Shown here one piece after another: positions 34,560 through 42,315 of a stretch of DNA of 48,460 nt. This DNA is from Bacteroidota bacterium (GTDB lineage Bacteria > Bacteroidota > Bacteroidia > Bacteroidales > UBA932). The stretch is taken from NCBI GenBank assembly GCA_029567375.1, contig JAKQLB010000278.1:1-48460 (forward strand). The letters are read 5' to 3'. Position numbers and translations under genes: made by a program. The notes under the pieces were generated by a model. It was not told the DNA's origin, made no database searches, and was given only the letters and a program-made list of their open reading frames with translations. Position 1 is the stretch's first letter. Each line of letters starts with the position of its first letter.

Positions 34560-35009
34560 GTGGACACACAAAGTTACAAGACAATCTCAGCTAACAGCGC
34601 TACCGTCAACAAAGAGTGGGTAGTGGTGGACGCTACGGATCAAGTTCTTGGTCGTTTCGCTGCCAAAATTGCGGTTTTGCTTCGTGGAAAGCACAAAACC
34701 AATTTCACCCCCCATGTGGATTGTGGTGACAATGTTATTGTGCTCAATGCCGGCAAAGTACGCCTTACCGGCAACAAGATGACTCAGAAGCAGTATGTCC
34801 GTCACACCGGTTATCCAAGTGGACAGAGATTCACTACTCCAAAAGAACTCTTGGAGCGTAAACCGTTAGCTGTTCTGCGACACGCCGTAAAAGGCATGTT
34901 GCCGAAGAACCGCCTTGGAGCTCAGTTGCTAAAAAATCTTTACCTATATGAAGGTGACGAGCATCCGCATCAGGCACAACAACCAAAACAAATTAATTTA
35001 AACGACTAA
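34560..35009 (+). CDS. rplM: 50S ribosomal protein L13
   Basis: This encodes 149 residues, an early-assembly large-subunit protein. Conserved blocks: EWVVVDATDQVLGRFAAKIA, NFTPHVDCGDNVIVLNA, YVRHTGYPSGQRF and VKGMLPKNRLGAQLLKNLYLY. The GTG at 34560 (read M, then DTQSYKTISAN) matches the usual Bacteroidota L13 start and lies about 30 bases past the predicted transcript start. Longer in-frame starts upstream would include the promoter and are rejected. rpsI follows after 9 bases, the near-universal rplM-rpsI pair. Confidence 0.97.
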   Translation: MDTQSYKTISANSATVNKEWVVVDATDQVLGRFAAKIAVLLRGKHKTNFTPHVDCGDNVIVLNAGKVRLTGNKMTQKQYVRHTGYPSGQRFTTPKELLERKPLAVLRHAVKGMLPKNRLGAQLLKNLYLYEGDEHPHQAQQPKQINLND

Positions 35010-35018
35010 AAACAGAGC

Positions 35019-35408
35019 ATGGAAGTAATTAACGCCCTTGGAAGACGTAAATCAGCAGTTGCTCGCGTTTATCTTAGCGCAGGTAAGGGTAACATCACCA
35101 TCAACGGCACCCCGATTGATGAGTACTTCAAAGAGGAAACTCTCAAGTACATTGTTAACCAACCTCTCAATCTTACAGGCACAGTTGCCAACTTTGATAT
35201 CAAAGCCAACATTGATGGTGGCGGTGTCAAAGGTCAGGCAGAAGCTCTCCGTCTCGCGATTTCCCGCGCACTTTGCAAAGTTGACGAAGAGGCTTATCGC
35301 CCTGTATTGAAGTCCAACGGCTTCCTCACCCGCGATGCCCGCGAGGTCGAGAGAAAGAAGCCAGGACGCCCCGGCGCAAGAAAACGCTTCCAATTCAGCA
35401 AACGTTAA
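35019..35408 (+). CDS. rpsI: 30S ribosomal protein S9
   Basis: This encodes 129 residues. It starts [19 protein letters not shown] and has the signature [19 protein letters not shown]. The basic C-terminal tail ends [17 protein letters not shown], where the last Arg reaches the decoding-site tRNA. Length and order are normal for Bacteroidota. It is co-transcribed with rplM (9-base gap). A 204-base structured spacer separates it from rpsB. Confidence 0.97.
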   Translation: MEVINALGRRKSAVARVYLSAGKGNITINGTPIDEYFKEETLKYIVNQPLNLTGTVANFDIKANIDGGGVKGQAEALRLAISRALCKVDEEAYRPVLKSNGFLTRDAREVERKKPGRPGARKRFQFSKR

Positions 35409-35437
35409 GAGTTACTACGCTGGTTTATTTGCACAGA

Positions 35438-35572
35438 ACGGATTTAAAACAGCAGGACTCACATCTTATGATATGGCTGCCTGAAGTTTGTCCGTCTGCG
35501 GAAAATCTAGGAGACCGTCAAAACCGCTACTCCTGATTGACAAAAAGAGGACTCCCGCTTTTAAAGGGGAGT
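35438..35572 (+). promoter_or_regulatory. Structured spacer before rpsB, possible ribosomal-protein leader
   Basis: The 204-base gap between rpsI and rpsB has several possible stems: ACGGA 35438-35442 with TCCGT 35491-35495, AGGAG 35509-35513 with CTCCT 35530-35534, and ACTCCC 35551-35556 with GGGAGT 35567-35572. None is followed by a T-run. A gap this long inside a ribosomal gene cluster could be an S2 autoregulatory leader. No covariation data are available, and I do not match it to a known Rfam family. Confidence 0.35.
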
Positions 35573-35612
35573 AAAACAGTAAAAAACTATTACAAAAATT
35601 AATTAAATTAAA

Positions 35613-36458
35613 ATGTCCAGAACAAATTTCCAAGACTTACTTGATGCAGGTGTTCACTTCGGTCACCTGAAGAGAAAGTGGAATCCCAAAATGGCTCCTT
35701 ATATCTTTATGGAGAAAAACGGCATCCACATTATCGACCTGCATAAGACTGTTGTAAAAATAGATGAGGCAGCAAATGTGATGAAGCAGCTCTCCCGCGG
35801 AGGCCGCAAAATTCTTTTCGTTGCTACAAAGAAACAGGCTAAGGATATCGTTGCACAGAATGCACAGGCAGTTGATATGCCTTACGTTACTGAAAGATGG
35901 CCGGGTGGAATGCTTACCAACTTCCCGACTATCCGCAAAGCTGTCAAGAAGATGCAAAACATCGACAAGATGATGGAAGACGGCACCTTCGATACATTGG
36001 CAAAACGTGAGAGACTTCAGGTTACACGCCAGAAGGCTAAACTCGAGAAAAACCTCGGTTCCATCAAGGATCTCACACGTCTTCCTTCTGCTATCTTCGT
36101 GGTTGACGTTCAGAAGGAAGTAAACGCAGTTAGAGAAGCTAACCGTCTCAATATCCCAGTGATTGCAATGGTTGACACCTGCTGCGACCCCACTAATATT
36201 GATTATGTGATTCCTGCCAATGACGATGCCGCCAAATCAATTGCACTCGTGACGGAGATACTTTGCAAGGCAATCGCAGAGGGATCGGAGGAGCGTAAGC
36301 TCGAAAAAGAGAAAGAAAAGGATTCTCAGCCTGCAGCTGAAAGCACGGAAGTTATTGCAGGTAAGAGACTTCGTCAGCGCAGAGAGAGGCCTGCAAGAGC
36401 CAAAGCTGTTGCAGAAGAGAGCGCAGAAGAAACTGAAGAAGAGACTTCAAACGACTAA
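35613..36458 (+). CDS. rpsB: 30S ribosomal protein S2
   Basis: This encodes 281 residues. Conserved S2 blocks are LLDAGVHFGHLKRKWNPKM, IHIIDLHKT, ILFVATKKQA, YVTERWPGGMLTNF, and VDTCCDPTNIDYVIPANDDA. The last 55 or so residues form a charged Glu/Lys/Ala/Arg-rich extension longer than in E. coli S2 (241 residues), as often seen in Bacteroidota. tsf follows after 24 bases, the conserved rpsB-tsf pair. Confidence 0.97.
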   Translation: MSRTNFQDLLDAGVHFGHLKRKWNPKMAPYIFMEKNGIHIIDLHKTVVKIDEAANVMKQLSRGGRKILFVATKKQAKDIVAQNAQAVDMPYVTERWPGGMLTNFPTIRKAVKKMQNIDKMMEDGTFDTLAKRERLQVTRQKAKLEKNLGSIKDLTRLPSAIFVVDVQKEVNAVREANRLNIPVIAMVDTCCDPTNIDYVIPANDDAAKSIALVTEILCKAIAEGSEERKLEKEKEKDSQPAAESTEVIAGKRLRQRRERPARAKAVAEESAEETEEETSND

Positions 36459-36482
36459 ATTAACCTTATAATATTTCGCAAA

Positions 36483-37478
36483 ATGGAAATTAAAGCAGCA
36501 GATGTTGCGAAACTTCGCAAAATGACCGGTGCCGGTATGATGGATTGCAAGAATGCTTTGGTTGAAGCAGAAGGCGACTATACGAGGGCACAGGAGATCA
36601 TCCGTGAAAAAGGTAAGCTCGTGGCAGCAAAGCGTGCAGATCGTGAGACTTCCGAGGGTGCAGTAAAGATACGCGTCAAAGGAGGCAAGGGCATCATTGT
36701 GTGCCTCGGGTGCGAGACCGATTTCGTGTCCCAGAACTCAGAGTTCCAGGATCTCGTAAATAGTATTGCCGATTCGGCAATCGCCAATTTCCCCGCTGAC
36801 CTTGAGACCCTCAAGGGTTGCAAGCTGGCAAACGGCGAGACCGTTGAAGAAGCCATATCCCAGCAGACAGGCAAGAGCGGCGAAAAACATAGCCTTGTAG
36901 CATATCACAGACTTGATGCTCCTTATGTGGCACAGTATGTACACACTATCAACGGCAAGCTTGGAGCCATAGTTGCATTCAATAAACCCGTACCCGAACA
37001 GCTCGGCAAAGGTGTTGCAATGCAGGTGGTATCCATGAAGCCGGTATCGATATCAGCAGCAGATTGTCCTGAAGAGGTGATTGCTGAGGAGCGCAAAGTG
37101 GCTATAGAAAAGACAAAGGAAGAGCAAATAAGAAAAGCAGTTGACGCAGCCATCAAAAAGGCAGGCATCAACCCTGCACATTGTGATACCGATGATCATA
37201 TCTACTCCAATACCGCAAAGGGATGGCTTACTCCCGAGCAGGCAAAGCAGGCTCGCGAGATCATCGCAACCGTATCTGCAGAAAAAGCAGCCAATCTTCC
37301 CGAACAGATGATTCAAAACATTGCCAACGGTCGAGTACAGAAGTTCCTCAAAGAGAACACTCTCGAGGAGCAGGAGTACCAGATGGGCGATGGCAAGACT
37401 TCTGTAAAGGATACTATCAAAGCTGTTGACAAAGAGGCAAAGGTTATCGCTTTCTACAGAGTATCTCTCAACGACTAA
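36483..37478 (+). CDS. tsf: Elongation factor Ts
   Basis: This 331-residue nucleotide-exchange factor for EF-Tu opens with a UBA-like domain (VAKLRKMTGAGMMDCKNAL). It has the core signature CLGCETDFVSQNSEF and ends DKEAKVIAFYRVSLND. It is longer than the E. coli protein (283), owing to an expanded central and C-terminal dimerisation region. Together with rpsB it forms the end of the translation cluster. A hairpin terminator at 37609-37646 follows. Confidence 0.97.
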   Translation: MEIKAADVAKLRKMTGAGMMDCKNALVEAEGDYTRAQEIIREKGKLVAAKRADRETSEGAVKIRVKGGKGIIVCLGCETDFVSQNSEFQDLVNSIADSAIANFPADLETLKGCKLANGETVEEAISQQTGKSGEKHSLVAYHRLDAPYVAQYVHTINGKLGAIVAFNKPVPEQLGKGVAMQVVSMKPVSISAADCPEEVIAEERKVAIEKTKEEQIRKAVDAAIKKAGINPAHCDTDDHIYSNTAKGWLTPEQAKQAREIIATVSAEKAANLPEQMIQNIANGRVQKFLKENTLEEQEYQMGDGKTSVKDTIKAVDKEAKVIAFYRVSLND

Positions 37479-37494
37479 TTTTTATTAGTTCTGA

Positions 37495-37510
37495 GTTTTG
37501 AGTGGGTAGT
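37495..37510 (-). repeat. Inverted copy of the 16-bp heptad-array end sequence
   Basis: The bases GTTTTGAGTGGGTAGT are the exact reverse complement of 37752-37767 and of 31177-31192. This copy, 16 bases after the tsf stop, carries only one unit. With array D it brackets the tsf terminator as a 16-bp inverted repeat. Confidence 0.88.
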
Positions 37511-37608
37511 CAGGAGTAATTTTTTTTAGTAAAGAGTTCAATGCGTTCTTTTGGACTCTAAGTTGGAGCGAAAGTTTTAGAATTCTTAGACAAGTTCTAA
37601 AAATTAAT

Positions 37609-37646
37609 AAAGTCCCGAGTTAAGAATAATTAGCTCAGGACTTTTT
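37609..37646 (+). terminator. Terminator of the rpsB-tsf unit
   Basis: AAAGTCCCGAG (37609-37619) pairs with CTCAGGACTTT (37634-37644) with one mismatch, then more T. Confidence 0.8.
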
Positions 37647-37665
37647 ATTTTACACAACCTCCAAT

Positions 37666-37767
37666 ACACTACCGACTACCCACTACATACTACACACTAC
37701 CCACTACACACTACACACTACACACTACCCACTACATACTACCCACTACACACTACCCACTCAAAAC
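37666..37767. repeat. Heptad repeat array D, 14 ACTACNN units
   Basis: Fourteen perfectly phased 7-bp units (ACACTAC, CGACTAC, CCACTAC, ATACTAC and so on) run from 37666 to 37763 and end in CCCACTCAAAAC. Only the two bases after ACTAC vary. The array overlaps the end of purN: its terminal unit, read on the minus strand, encodes the last residues and TAG stop of PurN. Confidence 0.92.
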
Positions 37768-38316
37768 ATAGCTTTCTATGACACGGGGAAAATAGAGCTG
37801 CTCCAGGCAGTGAATCCTTGAGGCAAGGTCTTCAGGTGTGTCATCGGGCTTGACGGCACATCGTATCTGGAAAATATTTTCTCCATTATCATAAATTTCA
37901 TCCACAAGGTGGATTGTGATGCCAGATTCTTTCTCGCCGGCAGCGATGACTGCATTATGAACACGCATACCATACATCCCTTTCCCTCCGTATTGTGATG
38001 GAATAAGTGCCGGATGGATATTGATTATGCGACCACGATATGCGTCAATAATTTTGTCCGGTACTTTCTGCAGGAAGCCGGCTAAAATTATATAGTCAAT
38101 CTCATATTCACTGAGAATATCCATTGTCTCTTCAAGTTCCTCGTTTGGAAAAACAACGCAAGGCATCTCAAGTCTCTTCGCGCGTTGGATGACATATGCG
38201 TCCGGATTGTTGCACAGGACTACTTTTACACTTATTTCCGGGTGATTTTTGAAATAGCGAATGATGTTCCCGGCATTGGTGCCGGAGCCTGAAGCATAAA
38301 TGGCGAGATTGATCAT
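37753..38316 (-). CDS. purN: Phosphoribosylglycinamide formyltransferase
   Basis: This 187-residue enzyme transfers the formyl group of 10-formyltetrahydrofolate to GAR in purine synthesis. Motifs: phosphate loop ASGSGTNAGNIIRYF, the folate and catalytic region IINIHPALIPSQYGGKGMYG with Asn and His, and ITIHLVDEIYDNG with the catalytic Asp. The C-terminal VLSG and the TAG stop are encoded by the end of heptad array D, so the native end may have been altered by the repeat. The catalytic core is complete and length is normal. It diverges from acpP; its -7 box TACCTTTG is at 38344-38351. Confidence 0.95.
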   Translation of the reverse strand: MINLAIYASGSGTNAGNIIRYFKNHPEISVKVVLCNNPDAYVIQRAKRLEMPCVVFPNEELEETMDILSEYEIDYIILAGFLQKVPDKIIDAYRGRIINIHPALIPSQYGGKGMYGMRVHNAVIAAGEKESGITIHLVDEIYDNGENIFQIRCAVKPDDTPEDLASRIHCLEQLYFPRVIESYVLSG

Positions 38317-38343
38317 TTTTCTTATAATTTGAACTAATTATTA

Positions 38344-38351
38344 CAAAGGTA
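38344..38351 (-). promoter_or_regulatory. Likely -7 box of purN
   Basis: The minus strand reads TACCTTTG 27 bases before the ATG. It lies only 5 bases from the -33 box of acpP, so the two divergent promoters interleave and may compete. Confidence 0.5.
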
Positions 38352-38356
38352 TAAAA

Positions 38357-38388
38357 TTTGGAAGGCTTAAAAAAATATACTACTTTTG
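38357..38388 (+). promoter_or_regulatory. Promoter of acpP-fabF
   Basis: TTTG (38357-38360), a 20-base spacer and TACTTTTG (38381-38388) fit the Bacteroidota consensus well. It excludes longer in-frame starts of acpP. Confidence 0.8.
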
Positions 38389-38393
38389 TATTT

Positions 38394-38408
38394 CCTTGCG
38401 ATGCAAGG
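38394..38408 (+). promoter_or_regulatory. Hairpin at the 5' end of the acpP mRNA
   Basis: CCTTGC-GAT-GCAAGG is a perfect 6-bp stem with a 3-base loop at the predicted transcript start. It may protect the 5' end of this usually abundant mRNA; the role is inferred. Confidence 0.5.
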
Positions 38409-38444
38409 TGTGAACTAAAATTACTAACTAAACCAATTTTTATT

Positions 38445-38681
38445 ATGGAAGATATTACCGCAAAAGTAAAATCTATCATCGTTTACAAACTTGGTGTTGA
38501 GGAGAACGAAGTTCAGCCTGACGCCAGTTTCACCAACGACCTTGGTGCAGATTCGCTCGATACAGTAGAACTCATAATGGAGTTTGAGAAGGCATTCGGC
38601 ATCTCCATTCCCGATGAGGTGGCAGAGAAGATCAGCACTGTACAGGACGCTATCGACTATATTGAGAATAATCAGAAATAG
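38445..38681 (+). CDS. acpP: Acyl carrier protein
   Basis: This encodes 78 residues, the standard ACP size. Ser in the motif [13 protein letters not shown] takes the phosphopantetheine arm that carries growing fatty acids. The chain is acidic and helical as expected. The start at [10 protein letters not shown] matches the family and lies about 50 bases after the promoter; an upstream in-frame ATG would precede the transcript. fabF begins 21 bases downstream, a widespread operon pair. Confidence 0.97.
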   Translation: MEDITAKVKSIIVYKLGVEENEVQPDASFTNDLGADSLDTVELIMEFEKAFGISIPDEVAEKISTVQDAIDYIENNQK

Positions 38682-38702
38682 CGTTTTTCGCTATAAGAAC
38701 TG

Positions 38703-39971
38703 ATGTTAGTCAAGAGAGTTGTCATAACCGGCATCGGTACCATTAACCCAATAGGGGATAACCCCGAGGATTATTTCTCTAATCTGGACCTTGGGGTTAG
38801 TGGGTCATCGCTTATCACCCGTTTCGATACCTCTCTTTTCAAAACAAAATTTGCGTGTCAGATACGTGATTATTCTCCCGAACGTTTCGGGATGGATATC
38901 AAGGAGGCTCGAAAGCATGACAGATATACCCAATATGCTCTCATCGCGGCCGGTCAAGCCATTAAAGATAGCAGAATCCCTCTGGATGAGGAGAAGACCT
39001 TACGCAGAACAGGAGTTGTAATTGGCTCGGGTATAGGCGGCATAGAGACTCTCACGCAGGAAACAATGGACTATACCGATGGGCAGCCCCCTCGGTTTAG
39101 TCCTTTTCTTATACCTAAAATCATAACGAATATAGCCCCCGGATCCATTTCCATAAAATATGGGTTTAAAGGGCCTAATTTCTCAACCACTTCCGCTTGT
39201 ACCAGCTCTGCCAATGCTCTTTGCGTTGCTGCTTCTATGATACAACTCGGTAAGGCGGACATAATTATAGCCGGTGGCTCAGAGGCGCCGATTACCGTTA
39301 CCGCTATAGGTGGCTTTAACTCAATGCGTGCACTCTCTACCAACAACGACTCATATCAGACCGCCTCACGCCCTTTTGACGCTACCAGAGATGGTTTTGT
39401 GATAGGAGAGGGGGCGGGTATACTTGTGCTTGAAGAGTATGAGCATGCACTCAACAGAGGAGCAAAGATTTATGCGGAGATCATCGGGTATGGACAGAAT
39501 GCGGATGCCTACCACATTACTGCCCCAAGTCCCGGAGGGGAAGGGGCTTCCGAGTCAATGCGCATAGCACTTGAGGATGCCGGCATATCTCCGGATCAAG
39601 TTGACTACATCAACACTCACGGCACATCTACTCCTCTTGGCGACATAGCCGAATTGGATGCCATCAAGAATGTTTTCGGCGATGCCGTGTATAATATCAA
39701 CCTCTCTTCATCCAAATCGATGACCGGCCATCTTCTTGGTGCTGCGGGTGCGGTTGAAGCCCTCGCTTGCATCCATGCAATCAAGGATGGCATCATTCCT
39801 CCCACCATTAATTTTCGGGAGAAAGACGAAGCCATCGACTATTCTCTCAATCTTACGCTCAATACTGCTCAGAGGCGCAATGTGCGCATAGCTATGAGCA
39901 ATAATTTCGGATTTGGCGGACACAACGCAACCATCATTTTCGCAGCGCCGAATTACAGACCTTTCCGTTAG
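38703..39971 (+). CDS. fabF: 3-oxoacyl-[acyl-carrier-protein] synthase II (KASII)
   Basis: This 422-residue thiolase-fold condensing enzyme elongates acyl-ACP with malonyl-ACP. The active-site triad is visible: Cys166 in TTSACTSSANAL, His in NTHGTSTPLGD and His in SKSMTGHLLGAAGAVE. Other signatures are VVITGIGTINPIG at the N-terminus and NNFGFGGHNAT at the C-terminus. It is co-transcribed with acpP. A symmetrical terminator follows 30 bases after the stop. Confidence 0.97.
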   Translation: MLVKRVVITGIGTINPIGDNPEDYFSNLDLGVSGSSLITRFDTSLFKTKFACQIRDYSPERFGMDIKEARKHDRYTQYALIAAGQAIKDSRIPLDEEKTLRRTGVVIGSGIGGIETLTQETMDYTDGQPPRFSPFLIPKIITNIAPGSISIKYGFKGPNFSTTSACTSSANALCVAASMIQLGKADIIIAGGSEAPITVTAIGGFNSMRALSTNNDSYQTASRPFDATRDGFVIGEGAGILVLEEYEHALNRGAKIYAEIIGYGQNADAYHITAPSPGGEGASESMRIALEDAGISPDQVDYINTHGTSTPLGDIAELDAIKNVFGDAVYNINLSSSKSMTGHLLGAAGAVEALACIHAIKDGIIPPTINFREKDEAIDYSLNLTLNTAQRRNVRIAMSNNFGFGGHNATIIFAAPNYRPFR

Positions 39972-40000
39972 ATAGACAATTCTCTTACAGATTTATACAA

Positions 40001-40028
40001 AAACGGCCCCGAATTTCGGAGCCGCTTT
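40001..40028. terminator. Bidirectional terminator between fabF and the DUF4270 gene
   Basis: AAACGGCCCCGA pairs with TCGGAGCCGCTTTTT (one mismatch) around a 3-base loop. A or T runs on both sides suit both convergent units. Confidence 0.8.
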
Positions 40029-40050
40029 TTCTATTTCTTTGTGCGATGTT

Positions 40051-41400
40051 TTATTTGAGTACCGTGTAGACTATCCTGAGTCTGGGATTACGCTTGCAGC
40101 CTGTGCCGTTGAACTTGGCTACATTATAATAGGTAAAGTCAGGATAATGGGTGGTCACATTGGTGGTGTTGTTGGTGTGGGAAATGGTTTGCATCAGCCA
40201 TAGGTCATCCTCATCGGTCAATTCAGAACTCTCTTTTTTGATCAGGTCCTGGAGATAGAAGCCAACATCGGGTTTGTAGTGGAGTAACGAGCGATTGATA
40301 GAACCCTTGCTCATAAAACTGTCATAAATCTCTTCAATAGGTGTGTATAACGTATGCTTTGTGGTGCGTACTCTTTTACAGGGGAAGAGATTGCCGGGAT
40401 AATTGTCCAGAGCTTTGTAGTTGCCGGAGTACTCAAAAGGGAATTCCAGCGTGGCTTTTGCAATTATAAGATTGTCAAGATCGATGTTGTTTTGTTCTGC
40501 CCAATTCTGCATAAGTGAATGGAGGGCGGCTCCGCTGATATGCGGTTTGATGCCGGAAAGACTTTCGTAGTAGAGTGTCTCGACCGGATAATCGGTAACC
40601 ATAGAACCAGCCTCGGAAGTCATAGAGTTTAGCGACAGATATTCGCCCAACTGGAATGCAACCGAAGTGTCTCTTCTCTTGCCTGCTTCGTTAGTTGAGG
40701 TGAAGGAAAGCCTTACATCAGCACCGGTTATGTTAAAGTAATTCAGACGTCCGCCGGTCAGCCCTTCTTCTATGTCGTCAGTGCGGAAGTATAATCCATA
40801 AAACTTATTTATGAAGAGCTCTGTGCTGTCACATTCCTCTATTGTAGCGCTGAAAAAACGTTCTCCATATTCCTTCGTGAAGTGCATCTTGAGGGAGTCT
40901 CCGCCCATATAGATGGAGTTGCGGGAAGTGATGGGAACGGGATGGTAACTGAGTTCAGTTATGGAGTTGTTGTAAATGAATGTGGTGTCAAGGGGAGCCT
41001 TGAGCTCGTATGCGTAGACGTTCTGGGGAATGAATTGCTGTTCCGGACTCAGAAAGCGTTTTTCGGCTATTCCAATCTGGATATACATATCTATGAAAAC
41101 AGGGTCAGTACCCCAGAGTATGGTGTCAGTCATGGGAGTGATGGATGTAGCCGTTCCCACCCTGAATGTACCGTAGTCCTTTGTTGTGATAGATCCGATT
41201 ATAAAGTTGGCACTGACGGCAGTCTGGAGGCTGTCAGCCATTTTAAGGGTTACGGGCAGGTCGAAATCGGCCATTTTCATGGATATGTCCTGGTTACCCG
41301 GAATATAGGCCGAGCCGAGTGTATTGTCTGTGAAAATGCAGGATGTGAGGGTGGTTACTGATAGGATAAGTGACAATAATATGCCCTTGAATCTATTCAT
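40051..41400 (-). CDS. DUF4270 lipoprotein
   Basis: This 449-residue exported protein has lipobox LTTLTSC near residue 21. After the Cys comes a beta-rich chain with the family start LGSAYIPGNQDISMKMADFDL and the block SANFIIGSITTKDYGTFRVG. DUF4270 proteins are common in Bacteroidota beside a GT5-like gene, but I know no proven function. The ATG at 41400 overlaps the 3' end of the GT5-like gene by 8 bp, so the two are co-translated. Confidence 0.88.
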   Translation of the reverse strand: MNRFKGILLSLILSVTTLTSCIFTDNTLGSAYIPGNQDISMKMADFDLPVTLKMADSLQTAVSANFIIGSITTKDYGTFRVGTATSITPMTDTILWGTDPVFIDMYIQIGIAEKRFLSPEQQFIPQNVYAYELKAPLDTTFIYNNSITELSYHPVPITSRNSIYMGGDSLKMHFTKEYGERFFSATIEECDSTELFINKFYGLYFRTDDIEEGLTGGRLNYFNITGADVRLSFTSTNEAGKRRDTSVAFQLGEYLSLNSMTSEAGSMVTDYPVETLYYESLSGIKPHISGAALHSLMQNWAEQNNIDLDNLIIAKATLEFPFEYSGNYKALDNYPGNLFPCKRVRTTKHTLYTPIEEIYDSFMSKGSINRSLLHYKPDVGFYLQDLIKKESSELTDEDDLWLMQTISHTNNTTNVTTHYPDFTYYNVAKFNGTGCKRNPRLRIVYTVLK

Positions 41401-42235
41401 TGGTAGGGGGGGGTGTTATAAAGCTGTCGAAAAACCTGTTGTACTCTTCAATATATTCTGTCTCCTCTACACCAATTGTCATCGGCTGGAGTATGGGCAT
41501 TCCCTTACGGCTGCCGATGTATGACTCCAACTCCGGATGGAGAGAGTCGGTACCAAGAATGATGCCGTCGGAGTGTTTGATAGCCAATTTCGCAAGATTT
41601 ATGCCAGTAGGCTCTTTGAGCAGATCCAGGTCTTCCGATTTTAGTGATCCGAAGAGATATTTGGATATGATATCGTCGCTAAATCTTATATCAAGATCTT
41701 CACCGTAGAGTGAAAGAACGATCTTTGCGTCCGCAAAAATAGGATCATTCTTGTATACCTTCTTGAGATAGACCGGCAGGAAATGAGAAACCCATCCCTG
41801 GCAATGAACAACATCCGGTTTCCATCTCAGTTTCTTGACGGTTTCGAGAACGCCTCTGGCGAAAAATATACCCCTTTCGTCATTGTCGTCAAAATATTTG
41901 CCATCTTCATCCTTCCATATTTGCTTTCTGTGGAAATAGTCCTCGTTGTCTATGAAATAGACCTGCATCCTGGCTGATGAGATTGAAGAAACCTTTATTA
42001 CGAGTGGTCTGTCAACTTTATTAACGACGATATTCATGCCCGAAAGGCGAATAACTTCGTGAAGCTGATTTCTCCTTTCGTTGATGCATCCATAGCGCGG
42101 CATGAATGAGCGAATCTGTTTTCCGCTCTCCTGAGTGCCTTGGGGCAGATACCTGCCCACTATAGAGATCTTGGATTCAGGCATATAAGGGAAAATCTCA
42201 GAGTTGACAAACAATACTTTTTTACTATTTCTCAT
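41393..42235 (-). CDS. Glycogen/starch synthase N-terminal (GT5-like) domain protein
   Basis: This 280-residue protein resembles only the N-terminal Rossmann half of GT5 glycogen synthases: KKVLFVNSEIFPYMPES at the start, then ERGIFFARGVLETVKKL and PDVVHCQGWVSHFLPVYLKK. The C-terminal GT-B half with the ADP-glucose site is absent, and the usual KxGGL loop is replaced by ESKISIVGRYL, so normal glycogen synthase activity is unlikely. A stand-alone domain of this kind next to DUF4270 is a recurrent arrangement in Bacteroidales as I recall. Its TATCTTTG -7 box is at 42265-42272 (minus). Confidence 0.85.
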   Translation of the reverse strand: MRNSKKVLFVNSEIFPYMPESKISIVGRYLPQGTQESGKQIRSFMPRYGCINERRNQLHEVIRLSGMNIVVNKVDRPLVIKVSSISSARMQVYFIDNEDYFHRKQIWKDEDGKYFDDNDERGIFFARGVLETVKKLRWKPDVVHCQGWVSHFLPVYLKKVYKNDPIFADAKIVLSLYGEDLDIRFSDDIISKYLFGSLKSEDLDLLKEPTGINLAKLAIKHSDGIILGTDSLHPELESYIGSRKGMPILQPMTIGVEETEYIEEYNRFFDSFITPPPTNE

Positions 42236-42264
42236 AAATAACTATTTTAAGGGCATATTGACTA

Positions 42265-42272
42265 CAAAGATA
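42265..42272 (-). promoter_or_regulatory. Likely -7 box of the GT5-like/DUF4270 unit
   Basis: The minus strand reads TATCTTTG 29 bases before the ATG. The -33 region is not clear. Confidence 0.55.
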
Positions 42273-42288
42273 ATAAAAATTTTTTGAT

Positions 42289-42296
42289 TACCTTTG
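42289..42296 (+). promoter_or_regulatory. Likely -7 box of ftsX unit
   Basis: TACCTTTG places transcription start near 42304, supporting ATG 42316 over the TTG at 42301. No clear -33. Confidence 0.5.
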
Positions 42297-42315
42297 AAGT
42301 TTGTTAAACGGACCT

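Noticed and set aside
35551-35572. Rho-independent terminator before rpsB
   Set aside because: The stem is followed by AAAAC rather than a T-run on the plus strand.
37666-37763. CRISPR array
   Set aside because: Units are 7 bp and contiguous, with no spacers and no cas genes.
38358-38444. Longer N-terminus for the acyl carrier protein
   Set aside because: It would begin within the acpP promoter; ACP is normally about 78 residues.
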